A stretch of 64,000 bases of DNA, taken from NCBI GenBank assembly GCA_031308135.1, contig JAHLJT010009436.1, positions 139,708,303 through 139,772,302 on the forward strand, given 5' to 3'. Position numbers and translations under genes: made by a program. The notes beneath the pieces were generated by a model. The model did no database searches, was not told the DNA's origin, and saw only the letters and a list, made by a program, of their open reading frames with translations. The stretch comes from Acheta domesticus. Its lineage: Eukaryota > Arthropoda > Insecta > Orthoptera > Gryllidae. Positions 24,481 to 34,445 of this stretch are shown in pieces (the stretch's first letter is position 1; each line of letters opens with the position of its first letter).

Positions 24481-25500
24481 GCGAGGGACAGAGGCTTAAT
24501 AGGGTTTCTGGAAGAGTAGAAGGACTAATTGTGGGTTGGGAAGCGCTATCAGGGGAAATACGAAGGAAATTAAGGTACAGGAAATACGGAAAAAGAAGAC
24601 TAGAAAAAAAAGGAAAAGTAGAAAACTTAATATTATAAAAAGAATAAGAAAGTACTTATTTTTACGTAAGTTAAGGCAAAGAGAAGCTCTTGTGATACTG
24701 TAATAAAAAAGGAAATTGAAGTTTGGACAAAAAATTAGGTGAGAAGGCAGTTATGGGAAGGATAAGAGAGCAATAACGATTTGATTTTGTTTGATAATTT
24801 TCTCAACTAACAATTGTCATGTTCTCCATCCAAAATTTATACTCTTAATTTCATGATTTTTTACAAAGATTCCCAGCGTCGTACGCCTTTACGTTTACCT
24901 CCGACTCTGAGACTGAAACTATTAATTTTTTTCTACTTTTTTTAACGCATGAAGAAAACAACTTATTAACATTTATATCATTTTTGAGATGGGTGACAGT
25001 TTTCTCCAGCAATATTATATTGAAAAATTGTCTAAGTAGGTAGTATATTGAGGGTTTCAATTGTACTATTGTTATGTTGTACTGTATCCAAAGAACATCT
25101 GTATAAAGACGAAAGAATGACGTAAGATGTTTATACGTGAATGATATGAGATGTTTATATGTCAATAAAAAATAAAATGAGTATTAAAATCAGATTAATT
25201 ATTTGTATCACGTGTAAACACGTTTATCTAATCTTCAAATTTTCATTTCTAACTTCATTGCTCGACCAATAATTTTGTAATAAGTGATGGATCTTAACAA
25301 ATAAAATTGATGATAATAATAATTATTATTAATATGAGAATAATTTTTAAAATGAAGGCTTAATAATTAATGTTTCATTCCTACTAATTAAGACAATATT
25401 AATTAACACATGTGCAAATGCTTAAAAGTAATCAAACATTTGTATTCTTAAGGTAAATTTAAAATTCCTACACACTGAACTTTAGAGCAGAGGAAACCCC
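24480..25500. other. AT-rich non-coding stretch
   Basis: No feature recognised. There is a small TAATAATAATTATTATTAA palindromic patch near 25313-25331. Confidence 0.5.
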
Positions 25501-25559
25501 GCCCTCCTAATATAGACATACCTTAAGAGTCTCCTTCTGCAATCAACAATACCTTTTTG

Positions 25560-26050
25560 TCGCTGCCATCAATTCCACACGCAGCACCGAATCGAGAGCA
25601 GCGGCAGCTTTCCCAGGTGCGCGAGTGGCGCGTGGGTGGCGTCTGTGCTGGCGGGCGGGAGGGCACAGGGCACGGCGCCTGGGGGATGCTGCGGTCACCC
25701 AGATCGCGTTGCGGCCGTTCGGTTTTACGAGCGGTTGACGACGCGCCGGTGGGGGTGGCGGCGGTGGCGACGGCGGTGGCGGCGGTAGTGGAGGTGGAGG
25801 CGATGGAGGCGGCGGTAGTGGCGGCGGAGGCGATGGAGGCGGCGGGGGTGGCGACGGAAGCGATGGAGGCGGAGGCGATGGAGGCGGCGGGGGTGGCGAC
25901 GGAGGCGATGGAGGCGGAGGGGGTGGCGAGGGCGGCGGTGTGGGTGGCGGTGGCCGCGGGGAAGGCGCGGCGGGGAGCCGCGACGGGGGGGGGCGGCTGC
26001 CGCGGCGGGGGCGGCGGCGGCACAACACTCGCCTCGCGTGCACGTGGCGG
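25560..26050 (+). repeat. GGC/GGT/GGA triplet-rich GC island
   Basis: An imperfect triplet repeat (GGCGGT, GATGGAGGCGGC units) spans about 25745-25990. Within it a roughly 21-39-bp higher-order unit around GATGGAGGCGGCGGGGGTGG recurs. Six frames give poly-Pro, poly-Gly, Ala-Met-Glu-Ala and Ala-Ser repeats. No frame is favoured, so coding is not supported. Confidence 0.7.
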
Positions 26051-26630
26051 CGAATGAACAGCGAGGACTACGGTTTTGGGTTTTGCATTACGTTGATTTG
26101 ACAAAGCGGGCTCCTGCTCGTTTGCTAACAAGAGGCGCACGCGTTTAATTACCTGTTTCATTGCGTAATGCTCTGCAGCTGAAAGTGGTATGGAAGTTCA
26201 GTTCCGTTATATTTTGCGGGTGGATTATTTAGATAATACGGTTGTAATTGGGTAAAGTAAATGGATGGAGAAGAAAGAGGTCATTATCAGTTATTGTTTT
26301 TACAGCTACCATATTGTTTATCACATTTCCGTAATTTTCTACTGAATCCTTGATTCTGAAAAATAAGTCAGCGATTTTCCATTAACGTGAATTTTAAACT
26401 CGTTTAGTTTAAATTCATTATTCACACGTGTAAAAGTCATGTCTGAATTTCTAATGAACTTGTTTCTTCTGGATAGCAGGCACAAGCAGATTTTTACGCA
26501 CAAAGATGCAATTTCAAATTTAGTTGTTAATTATTCCACAATATTTCAATAATTTTCTCAGAAGCTCCATGAATAACCCCCCCCCCCAGAACCTCGCATT
26601 TATGCCATTTTTACGCGTGTTTGGATGGGA
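26050..26630. other. AT-rich non-coding stretch with C11 run
   Basis: No gene. A run of about 11 Cs lies at 26577-26587. Confidence 0.5.
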
Positions 26631-26639
26631 AGCTAGTGA

Positions 26640-26850
26640 TTCGTATAAGTTTTAAAATGGGCGGAGAGCGCGGAGTAATGGGTTCCTCCCGCGCGGCGGC
26701 GAGCGGCGCATTTTACGGCGCGCGGAGGGCGGCGGCGGGCGAACCGGTCGTAAAGCGCGGGTGGACGCAGCGCGGGCCGAGGAGCGAGCGGCCTGCCTCG
26801 CCGAAGCCGCCGCCGCCGCCGCCGACGCACACTGGCCCGGAACGAGACGG
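26640..26850. other. GC-rich CpG island
   Basis: CpG-rich block with (CCG)5-type triplets at 26806-26824. The frames are Ala/Arg/Pro-rich without motifs. Confidence 0.55.
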
Positions 26851-26905
26851 AAGGAAGATACTCACGCGGAGAATAATAAAAAACAGTAAATTAAAAATTA
26901 AAATA

Positions 26906-27219
26906 CAGTAAATTAAGTAAATAAATTTTGAAATATTTTGTATTGTTTTTATTGAAAAGCACGAACAATTTTACCGGCAATTTGTGTCTATAGTATAAAT
27001 TGTATAAATGATTGTTTGTTTGACATTGTAGTTCATATTTATGCAACATCTGAAGAAGACCACAGTAAATTAAGTAAATAAATTGTGAAGTATTTTGTAC
27101 TGTTTTTACTGAAAAGCACGAAAAATTTCACCGGCAATTTGTGTCTATAGTATAAATTGTATTAGTGATTGTTTGACATTGTAGTTCATATTTTTGCAAC
27201 ATCTCAAGAAGACCACAGT
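26906..27219 (+). repeat. Tandem duplication, 157-bp unit, two copies
   Basis: The block starting CAGTAAATTAAGTAAATAAA at 26906 recurs at 27063 (period 157). Each copy runs through CGGCAATTTGTGTCTATAG and ends CAAGAAGACCACAG or GAAGAAGACCACAG. The copies differ by scattered substitutions and a 4-bp TTTG difference, so the duplication is not very recent. Confidence 0.9.
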
Positions 27220-27750
27220 TCATGATCGAAATGTAGAAGTATTAGTAGCAAAACACATTAAGTCCGAAAGATTAAACTACTATCATCTGCCTGTGTTTTT
27301 TTATGGTTGTAAATAAATCATGCATTACTAATGTAAATGCAAACGTAAGCACATTGTGATAATTAAATATTTTGTTTTAATTTGAATTTTTTCTATAAAT
27401 TGTTTTTGTTCATTTGCATGGTTATGTGGCTGGCACTATATCGATTTTTTTATGCTCAGTCAGATATTAGCTAAATTAATCATTTGAGATTATTTCAATA
27501 AAAATTTATTCTACTTCATTTGCGTGAAACGTTCGAGAGTGACACCCTCAAAATCAATATTGTTTGTGTTTTGTTATCGAAATTGCACGCTATGTTTTCA
27601 AACGTTAATACAGGCGAGAGAGAATTATTGTTTTGTTTTTGTCGTTTTACTTTTTACAAAAATGTATGTAAAAAAATTGAGACCTAGAAACAGAAAGTCC
27701 TAGCAATTCACTTCCTCGAAACACTAAACTCGCAATTCCATGGAAATCTA
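27220..27750. other. AT-rich non-coding stretch
   Basis: No feature recognised. Confidence 0.5.
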
Positions 27751-27752
27751 AA

Positions 27753-27996
27753 GATAGCTTCACATATTCGGCAGTCGCCAAGCAGCGAGCTACTGCTCGC
27801 CCAATCCCGAACAGCTAATGTGTTCGGCGAGTGTTCGCTCCCTTTGATGTATCGAAAAGACCGACACGCAGTGGGTAGGGCGAGCCCCGAATGTAATACG
27901 TCACTCGGCAAATAGTAAGCAACTCATCCCCACCACTCGGGATTCAGAGAGCGGTCGCTCGGTAGTCGCCGAATAGCGAATGTATGGAGTCACCTC
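27753..27996 (-). mobile_element. Short TIR element (MITE-like), copy 1
   Basis: About 245 bp, GC-richer than its surroundings, and the reverse complement of 48791-49041. Reverse-complemented, the right end reads GGTGACTCCATACATTCGCT. The left end is a diverged inverted version (CTTCACATATTCGG). Shared internal words include GAGCGAACACTCGCCGAAC-like text and CGGTCTTTTCGATACATC. It has no coding capacity: the 67-codon frame at 27708-27911 is diverged in the other copy. The target duplication is unclear. Confidence 0.75.
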
Positions 27997-27999
27997 AAG

Positions 28000-28855
28000 T
28001 TGCGCCCGGCCAGGCCATCCACCCTGAGAGACGGTGGGACTCATGCGGCTTGTATGCTCTGGTATATTTCTGAGAATTTGGGCTAGATGGCGTAAGAGGT
28101 AGTAAAGTTCAATTCAACATATGGACGAATTTCCTTGTTTTTACCGGACCGTTGTGTCGGGAGACAGCGGCCGTCTCACCTCTAGGTCTACGCTGGGATG
28201 TCTGTGTCTGGCGCATTCAATATTTGAAAATGCTCAACTTGAGCCAAGGAGAATAATTATTTATCAATGTTTTATAACACCGAGATATTAATTATATGTT
28301 GAAAAGAATATGTGGATAAAAGAAAATTTGCCTTCCAAAATGACATTTACATTGAAGTGAAGAAACAAAACGGTAGGATTTTTTAATCTTTCTTAGTATC
28401 TTTATTTTGAATGCACAGACGATACCCAACACTGATCTTTGTCTGAGAGTAGTGAGTGGCATAGACAAATGCACGAATCTAAACAGGAAACTGCATTGTG
28501 TGAATGTAGTCTTATGGTTCCAGCTATTAAAGCTTCAATATTGCTTTGTTATTATCATTTTGTTCTTAAATGTTTTGATTGAAAAAAATTCGTAAAAACA
28601 CCCATCCGATTTCGACTTTCATCTTTTTAGGAAACGCGCTGTATTTTGAATTGACGAGGTATTGCAAGTGTTTAAATTGAAGAAGTTCGTTAAAAACATT
28701 TTAAGTAATAGGCATCTCTAACAAGAAAATAAATATTTAAAATGGTTGAAAAAGGAAACATTTCATTCTTACTTATAGTGTTTGTTCCGTATTCTCGTCT
28801 CAATTGACTGCTTAAAAATGGAATAATTTCGCGTTGTTTCGTGCGAAGTAGACCC
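28000..28855. other. Non-coding stretch
   Basis: 28000-28220 is moderately GC-rich (CGGCCGTCTCACCTCTAGGT near 28170) and the rest is AT-rich. No gene recognised. The overlapping opposite-strand frames at 28292-28595 lack motifs. Confidence 0.45.
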
Positions 28856-28879
28856 ACTGTGAATGGCTGCCTCTCTGCC

Positions 28880-29075
28880 TCCCGTCCTCACCTCCTCCTT
28901 GTCCCCGCCCCGCCCCCGCCCCGCCCCAGCCCCGCAACCGCCCCGCCCCCGACCCCGCTACCCGCCCCGCCCCCGCCTCCGCTACCCGCCCCGCCCCCGC
29001 CTCCACTACCCGCCCCGCCCCGCCCCGCCTCCGCCAGTCCTCCTGTCCTCCCGCGCGCGGGCGGTTTCCTGCCTC
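28880..29075 (+). repeat. CCCCGCCCC-rich minisatellite in a GC island
   Basis: Multiple GC-box-like CCCCGCCCC words and a roughly 27-bp unit (GCTACCCGCCCCGCCCCC...CCTCC) repeated about three times near 28960-29030. The minus strand is G-quadruplex-prone. The Foldback element has inserted just downstream of this island. Confidence 0.85.
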
Positions 29076-29090
29076 TGCCAGCGCAACGGC

Positions 29091-29099
29091 CTCGACGTT
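29091..29099 (+). repeat. Left target-site duplication of the Foldback element
   Basis: CTCGACGTT immediately precedes the element tip AGCTCCGTCAAGCTGG. The same 9 bp follow the opposite tip at 34437-34445. Confidence 0.85.
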
Positions 29100-29149
29100 A
29101 GCTCCGTCAAGCTGGAACAGCCATGTCAGCTCACCGGAATGAAACATGT

Positions 29150-29553
29150 CTAATGATTTATTGCTAATTAATTGCCAATTAATTGCCACATTTTCGAATT
29201 AATTGCCACGTATCTTCAGGGCGAAAACGGGTGTGAGCTGGCTTGACGCGACGCCAGCACACACATCAGTGAAATTCGGGTCGCAGGTCCACGGAAACAC
29301 TCAGATAATTTATTGCTAATTAATTGCCAATTAATTGCCACATTTTCGAATTAATTGCCACGTATCTTCAGGGCGAAAAAAAGGTGTGAGCTGGCTTGAC
29401 GCGACGCCAGCACACACATCAGTGAAATTCGGGTCGCAGGTCCACGGAAACACTCAGATAATTTATTGCTAATTAATTGCCAATTAATTGCCACCATTTC
29501 GAATTAATTGCCACGTATCTTCAGTACGAAAACGGGTGTGAGCTGGCTTGACG
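29150..29553 (+). repeat. Left-arm outer tandem repeat, 152-bp unit x about 2.7
   Basis: The word AATTGCCACGTATCTTCAG recurs at about 29200, 29352 and 29505 (period 152-153). Each unit carries two to three AATTAATTGCCA motifs and, in the first two, GAAATTCGGGTCGCAGG. The copies are marked by private variants (GCGAAAACGG, GCGAAAAAAAGG, TACGAAAACGG). Confidence 0.95.
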
Positions 29554-32500
29554 AGAATGTTTCAGTTTTTAACAATTTTTTCTCATAAACAGCAACGGCA
29601 ATTAATTTGTGTTTATTATAAAAAATTAGTATATAATGTGTATTAATTATGTTCTTGGTTTAGTTCGAGTGTGCTCGTTGGTTCTCTCTACAAACGTATT
29701 TGAATATCTGGCAGGGTTGAATATGTTTCAGTTTTTAACAATTATTTTTCCGTAAACAACAATGGCAATTAATTCGTGTTTGTGGTAAACAATTAGTATA
29801 TAATGTGTATTAATTATGTTCTTGGTTTGATTCGAGTGTGCTCGTTGGTTCTCTCTACAAACGTATTTGAATTTCTGGCATGGTTGAATATGTTTCAGTT
29901 TTTAACAATTATTTTTCCATAAACAACAATGGCAAGTAATTCGTGTTTGTGGTAAACAATTAGTATATAATGTGAATTAATTATGTTCTTGGTTTGGTTC
30001 GAGTGTGCTCGTTGGTTCTCTCTACAAACGTATTTGAATATCTGGCATGGTTGAATATGTTTCAGTTTTTAACAATTATTTTTCCATAAACAACAATGGC
30101 AATTAATTCGTGTTTGTGGTAAACAATTAGTATATAATGTGTATTAATTATGTTCTTGGTTTGGTTCGAGTGTGCTCGTTTGTTCTCTCTACAAACGTAT
30201 TTGAATATCTGGCATGGTTGAATATGTTTCAGTTTTTAACAATTATTTTTCCGTAAACAACAATGGCAATTAATTCGTGTTTGTGGTAAACAATTAGTAT
30301 ATAATGTGTATTAATCATGTTCTTGGTTTGGTTCGAGTGTGCTCGTTGGTTCTCTCTACAAACATATTTTAATATCTGGCATGGTTGAATATGTTTCAGT
30401 TTTTAACAATTATTTTTCCGTAAACAACAATGGCAATTAATTCGTGTTTGTGGTAAACAATTAGTATATAATGTGTATTAATTATGTTCTTGGTTTGGTT
30501 CGAGTGTGCTCGTTGGTTCTCTCTACAAACGTATTTGAATATCTGGCATGGTTGAATATGTTTCAGTTTTTAACAATTATTTTTCCATAAACAACAATGG
30601 CAATTAATTCGTGTTTGTGGTAAACAATTAGTATATAATGTGTATTAATTATGTTCTTGGTTTGGTTCGAGTGTGCTCGTTGGTTCTCTCTACAAACGTA
30701 TTTGAATATCTGGCATGGTTGAATATGTTTCAGTTTTTAACAATTATTTTTCCATAAACAACAATGGCAATTAATTCGTGTGTATGGTAAACAATTAGTA
30801 TATAATGTGTATTAATTATGTTCTTGGTTTGGTTAGAGTGTGCTCGTTGGTTCTCTCTACAAACGTATTTGAATTTCTGGCATGGTTGAATATGTTTCAG
30901 TTTTTAACAATTATTTTTCCATAAACAACAATGGCAATTAATTCGTGTTTGTGGTAAACAATTAGTATATAATGTGTATTAATTATGTTCTTGGTTTGGT
31001 TCAAGTGTGGTCGTTGGTTCTCTCTACAAACGTATTTGAATATCTGGCATGGTTGAATATTTTTCAGTTTTAACAATTATTTTTCCATAAACAACAATGG
31101 CAATTAATTCGTGTTTGCGGTAAACAATTAGTATATAATGTGTATTAATTATGTTCTTGGTTTGGTTCGAGTGTGCTCGTTGGTTCTCTCTACAAACGTA
31201 TTTGAATATCTGGCATGGTTGAATATTTTTCAGTTTTTAACAATTATTTTTCCATAAACAACAATGGCAATTAATTCGTGTTTGTGGTAAACTATTAGTA
31301 TATAATGTGTATTAATTATGTTCTTGGTTTTCTTCGAGTGTGCTCGTTGGTTCTCTCTACAAACGTATTTGAATATCTGGCATGGTTGAATATGTTTCAG
31401 TTTTAACAATTATTTTTCCATAAACAACAATGGCAATTAATTCGTGTTTGTGGTAAACAATTAGTATATAATGTGTATTTTTTATGTTCTTGGTTTGGTT
31501 CGAGTGTGCTCGTTGGTTCTCTCTACAAACGTATTTGAATTTCCGGCATGGTTGAATATGTTTCAGTTTTTAACAATTATTTTTCCATAAACAACAATGG
31601 CAATTAATTCGTGTTTGTGGTAAATAATTAGTATATAATGTGTATTAATCATGTTCTTGGTTTGGTTCGAGTGTGCTCGTTGGTTCTCTCTACAAACGTA
31701 TTTGAATATCCGGTATGGTGGAATATGTTTCAGTTTTAACAATTATTTTTCCGTAAACAACAATGGCCATTAATTCGTGTTTGTGGTAAACAATTAGTAT
31801 ATAATGTGTATTAATCATGTTCTTGGTTTGGTTCGAGTGTGCTCGTTGGTTCTCTCTACAAACGTATTTGAATATCTGGCATGGTTGAATATGTTTCAGT
31901 TTTTAACAATTATTTTTCCATAAACAACAATGGCAATTAATTCGTGTTTGCGGTAAACAATTAGTATATAATGTGTATTAATTATGTTCTTGGTTTGGTT
32001 CGAGTGTGCTCGTTGGTTCTCTCTACAAACGTATTTGAATATCTGGCATGGTTGAATATGTTTCAGTTTTTAACAATTATTTTTCCATAAACAACAATGG
32101 CAATTAATTCGTGTTTGTGGTAAACAATTAGTATATAATGTGTATTTTTTATGTTCTTGGTTTGGTTCGAGTGTGCTCGTTGGTTCTCTCTACAAACGTA
32201 TTTGAATTTCCGGCATGGTTGAATATGTTTCAGTTTTTAACAATTATTTTTCCATAAACAACAATGGCAATTAATTCGTGTTTGTGGTAAATAATTAGTA
32301 TATAATGTGTATTAATCATGTTTATGGTTTGGTTCGAGTGTGCTCGTTGGTTCTCTCTACAAACGTATTTGAATATCCGGTATGGTGGAATATGTTTCAG
32401 TTTTTAACAATTATTTTTCCGTAAGCAACAATGGCAATTAATTCGTGTTTGTGGTAAACAATTAGTATATAATGTGTATTAATCATGTTCTTGGTTTGGT

Positions 32501-32747
32501 TCGAGTGTGCTCGTTGGTTCTCTCTACAAACGTATTTGAATATCTGGCATGGTTGAATATGTTTCAGTTTTTAACAATTATTTTTCCGTAAACAACAATG
32601 GCAATTAATTCGTGTTTGTGGTAAACAATTAGTATATAATGTGAATTAATTATGTTCTTGGTTTGGTTCGAGTGTGCTAGTTGGTTCTCTCTACAAACGT
32701 ATTTGAATATCTGGCATGGTTGAAAATGTTCCAGTTGTTAACAATTT
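29554..32747 (+). repeat. Left-arm satellite, 167-bp unit x about 19
   Basis: Period 167, measured from GAATATGTTTCAG at 29719, 29886 and 30053. The unit carries GTTTCAGTTTTTAACAATTA, CAACAATGGCAATTAATTCG, TTAGTATATAATGTG and GTGTGCTCGTTGGTTCTCTC. Copies are highly similar. A four-unit higher-order block (about 667 bp) is repeated: the rare variant TGTATTTTTTATG occurs at 31474 and 32141 and is followed in both by the same series of variants. This indicates unequal exchange inside the arm. Confidence 0.95.
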
Positions 32748-33469
32748 CCGACAAATTGGGAGATTAATGTCAATTTTTTTTTTTTTAATAACTTTGCGAT
32801 TCTAACTTTACGGAGCTCTTCCTGAGAACAGCTCTACGCCCTGTGTGGGTGCAGTCGCTTCCTCTTGGGAGGTTTTCGCCCTCTCAAGGAGCCATCGGAA
32901 GGGGCGGTGGCCGCAAAGCAAGTCGCAAGAGAGGCGGCGACGGCGTGGCTATGATGTTTCTTCATATTTTCGCACGCGGCGTTTGGGTAGGGCTGGTGGC
33001 GGTCGGGAGCCGGCCCGTCCGTTAAGCCTCTACATCCGGTATGTCTCACTGCCGTGAAAGGCCGCACCCAGGCGAGTGCCAACAAAAGACAGCAAGGGAT
33101 ACTTCTGCACCGTGGGGTGGGTCGGTGGGTGGCCATTAGGCGCGCGATCTCTAGCCTCTTGCGTGAGAGAAGAAGGGTCGTCAGAGACAAGTAAAAACAT
33201 TATTATTTTGCACTTTTGAAAAAATAAAAAATATGGAGCAATATGGCGTTATGTCATCTCATTAAGTACATTTAGCACAACCCCTATCAAAAGTTTAAAG
33301 AAAAACCTTTTAACCTTTTTCGAGAAAATATTGTTTTGCAATTTTTTAAACCGCATATATTGCACAAAATATTGCGCGTAAACGAATAAACATTTCAAAA
33401 AAAAACGTACACGATCTTAAAAAAAAGAATCCACTATGGAGGATAAATTTGTTGGAAAGTAAACTTTTG
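32748..33469. other. Foldback loop with GC-rich insert
   Basis: A 0.7-kb segment between the arms. It has AT-rich borders (32748-32805 and 33195-33469) and a GC-rich core (32810-33190) resembling the CpG islands elsewhere in the window. A 118-codon minus frame (32834-33190) opens MSLTTLLLSRKRLEIARL, but it is Arg/Ala/Pro-rich with no recognised domain. The plus frames over it are equally uninformative. Capture of host DNA by the element is plausible but unproven, and a decayed element gene is the alternative. Confidence 0.6.
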
Positions 33470-33981
33470 ACTGAAACGTATTCAACCATGCCCGGTATTC
33501 AAATACGTTTGTAGAGAGAACCAACGAGCACACTCGAACCAAACCAAGAACATAATTAATTCACATTATATACTAATTGTTTACCACAAACACGAATTAC
33601 TTGCCATTGTTGTTTATGGAAAAATAATTGTTAAAAACTGAAACATATTCAACCATGCCAGAAATTCAAATACGTTTGTAGAGAGAACCAACGAGCACAC
33701 TCGAATCAAACCAAGAACATAATTAATACACATTATATACTAATTGTTTACCACAAACACGAATTAATTGCCATTGTTGTTTACGGAAAAATAATTGTTA
33801 AAAACTGAAACATATTCAACCCTGCCAGATATTCAAATACGTTTGTAGAGAGAACCAACGAGCACACTCGAACTAAACCAAGAACATAATTAATACACAT
33901 TATATACTAATTTTTTATAATAAACACAAATTAATTGCCGTTGCTGTTTATGAGAAAAAATTGTTAAAAACTGAAACATTC
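33470..33981 (-). repeat. Right-arm satellite, 167-bp unit x about 3
   Basis: Reverse complement of the first three 167-bp units of the left arm, in matching order. The private variants agree: ACAGCAACGG/AAAAAATTAG in the outermost unit, GATTCGAG in the second, GGCAAGTAATTCG and GTGAATTAATT in the third. Confidence 0.95.
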
Positions 33982-34385
33982 TCGTCAAGCCAGCTCACAC
34001 CCGTTTTCGTACTGAAGATACGTGGCAATTAATTCGAAATGGTGGCAATTAATTGGCAATTAATTAGCAATAAATTATCTGAGTGTTTCCGTGGACCTGC
34101 GACCCGAATTTCACTGATGTGTGTGCTGGCGTCGCGTCAAGCCAGCTCACACCTTTTTTTCGCCCTGAAGATACGTGGCAATTAATTCGAAAATGTGGCA
34201 ATTAATTGGCAATTAATTAGCAATAAATTATCTGAGTGTTTCCGTGGACCTGCGACCCGAATTTCACTGATGTGTGTGCTGGCGTCGCGTCAAGCCAGCT
34301 CACACCCGTTTTCGCCCTGAAGATACGTGGCAATTAATTCGAAAATGTGGCAATTAATTGGCAATTAATTAGCAATAAATCATTA
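33982..34385 (-). repeat. Right-arm outer tandem repeat, 152-bp unit
   Basis: Inverted copy of 29150-29553. It carries the same order of private variants, including the A7 expansion in the middle unit and the CCACCATTTCG variant in the innermost unit. Confidence 0.95.
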
Positions 34386-34436
34386 GACATGTTTCATTCC
34401 GGTGAGCTGACATGGCTGTTCCAGCTTGACGCAGCT

Positions 34437-34445
34437 CTCGACGTT
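34437..34445 (+). repeat. Right target-site duplication of the Foldback element
   Basis: CTCGACGTT directly after the tip GACGCAGCT, identical to 29091-29099. The next base is A on both sides, so a 10-bp duplication is formally possible. The 9-bp reading gives better matching tips. Confidence 0.85.

Larger units (their letters stand above)
29100..34436. mobile_element. Foldback (FB)-type transposon, 5.34 kb
   Basis: A complete insertion between 9-bp direct repeats CTCGACGTT. The two ends are inverted copies: left tip AGCTCCGTCAAGCTGG, right tip on the minus strand AGCTGCGTCAAGCTGG. Each arm consists, from outside in, of a roughly 55-bp tip, three tandem 152-bp units and then tandem 167-bp units. 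The left arm (29100-32747) has about 19 of the latter, the right arm (33470-34436) about 3. The loop is 32748-33469. Long inverted arms made of direct repeats plus a 9-bp duplication define Foldback elements, usually placed near Mutator-like transposons. No transposase frame is visible, so it is non-autonomous. Unit-specific variants are shared between the arms, which implies recent arm homogenisation. Confidence 0.92.

Noticed and set aside
29150..34385. CRISPR array or prokaryotic repeat cluster
   Set aside because: The units are contiguous 152-bp and 167-bp tandem repeats without spacers, in a eukaryotic inverted-repeat transposon.
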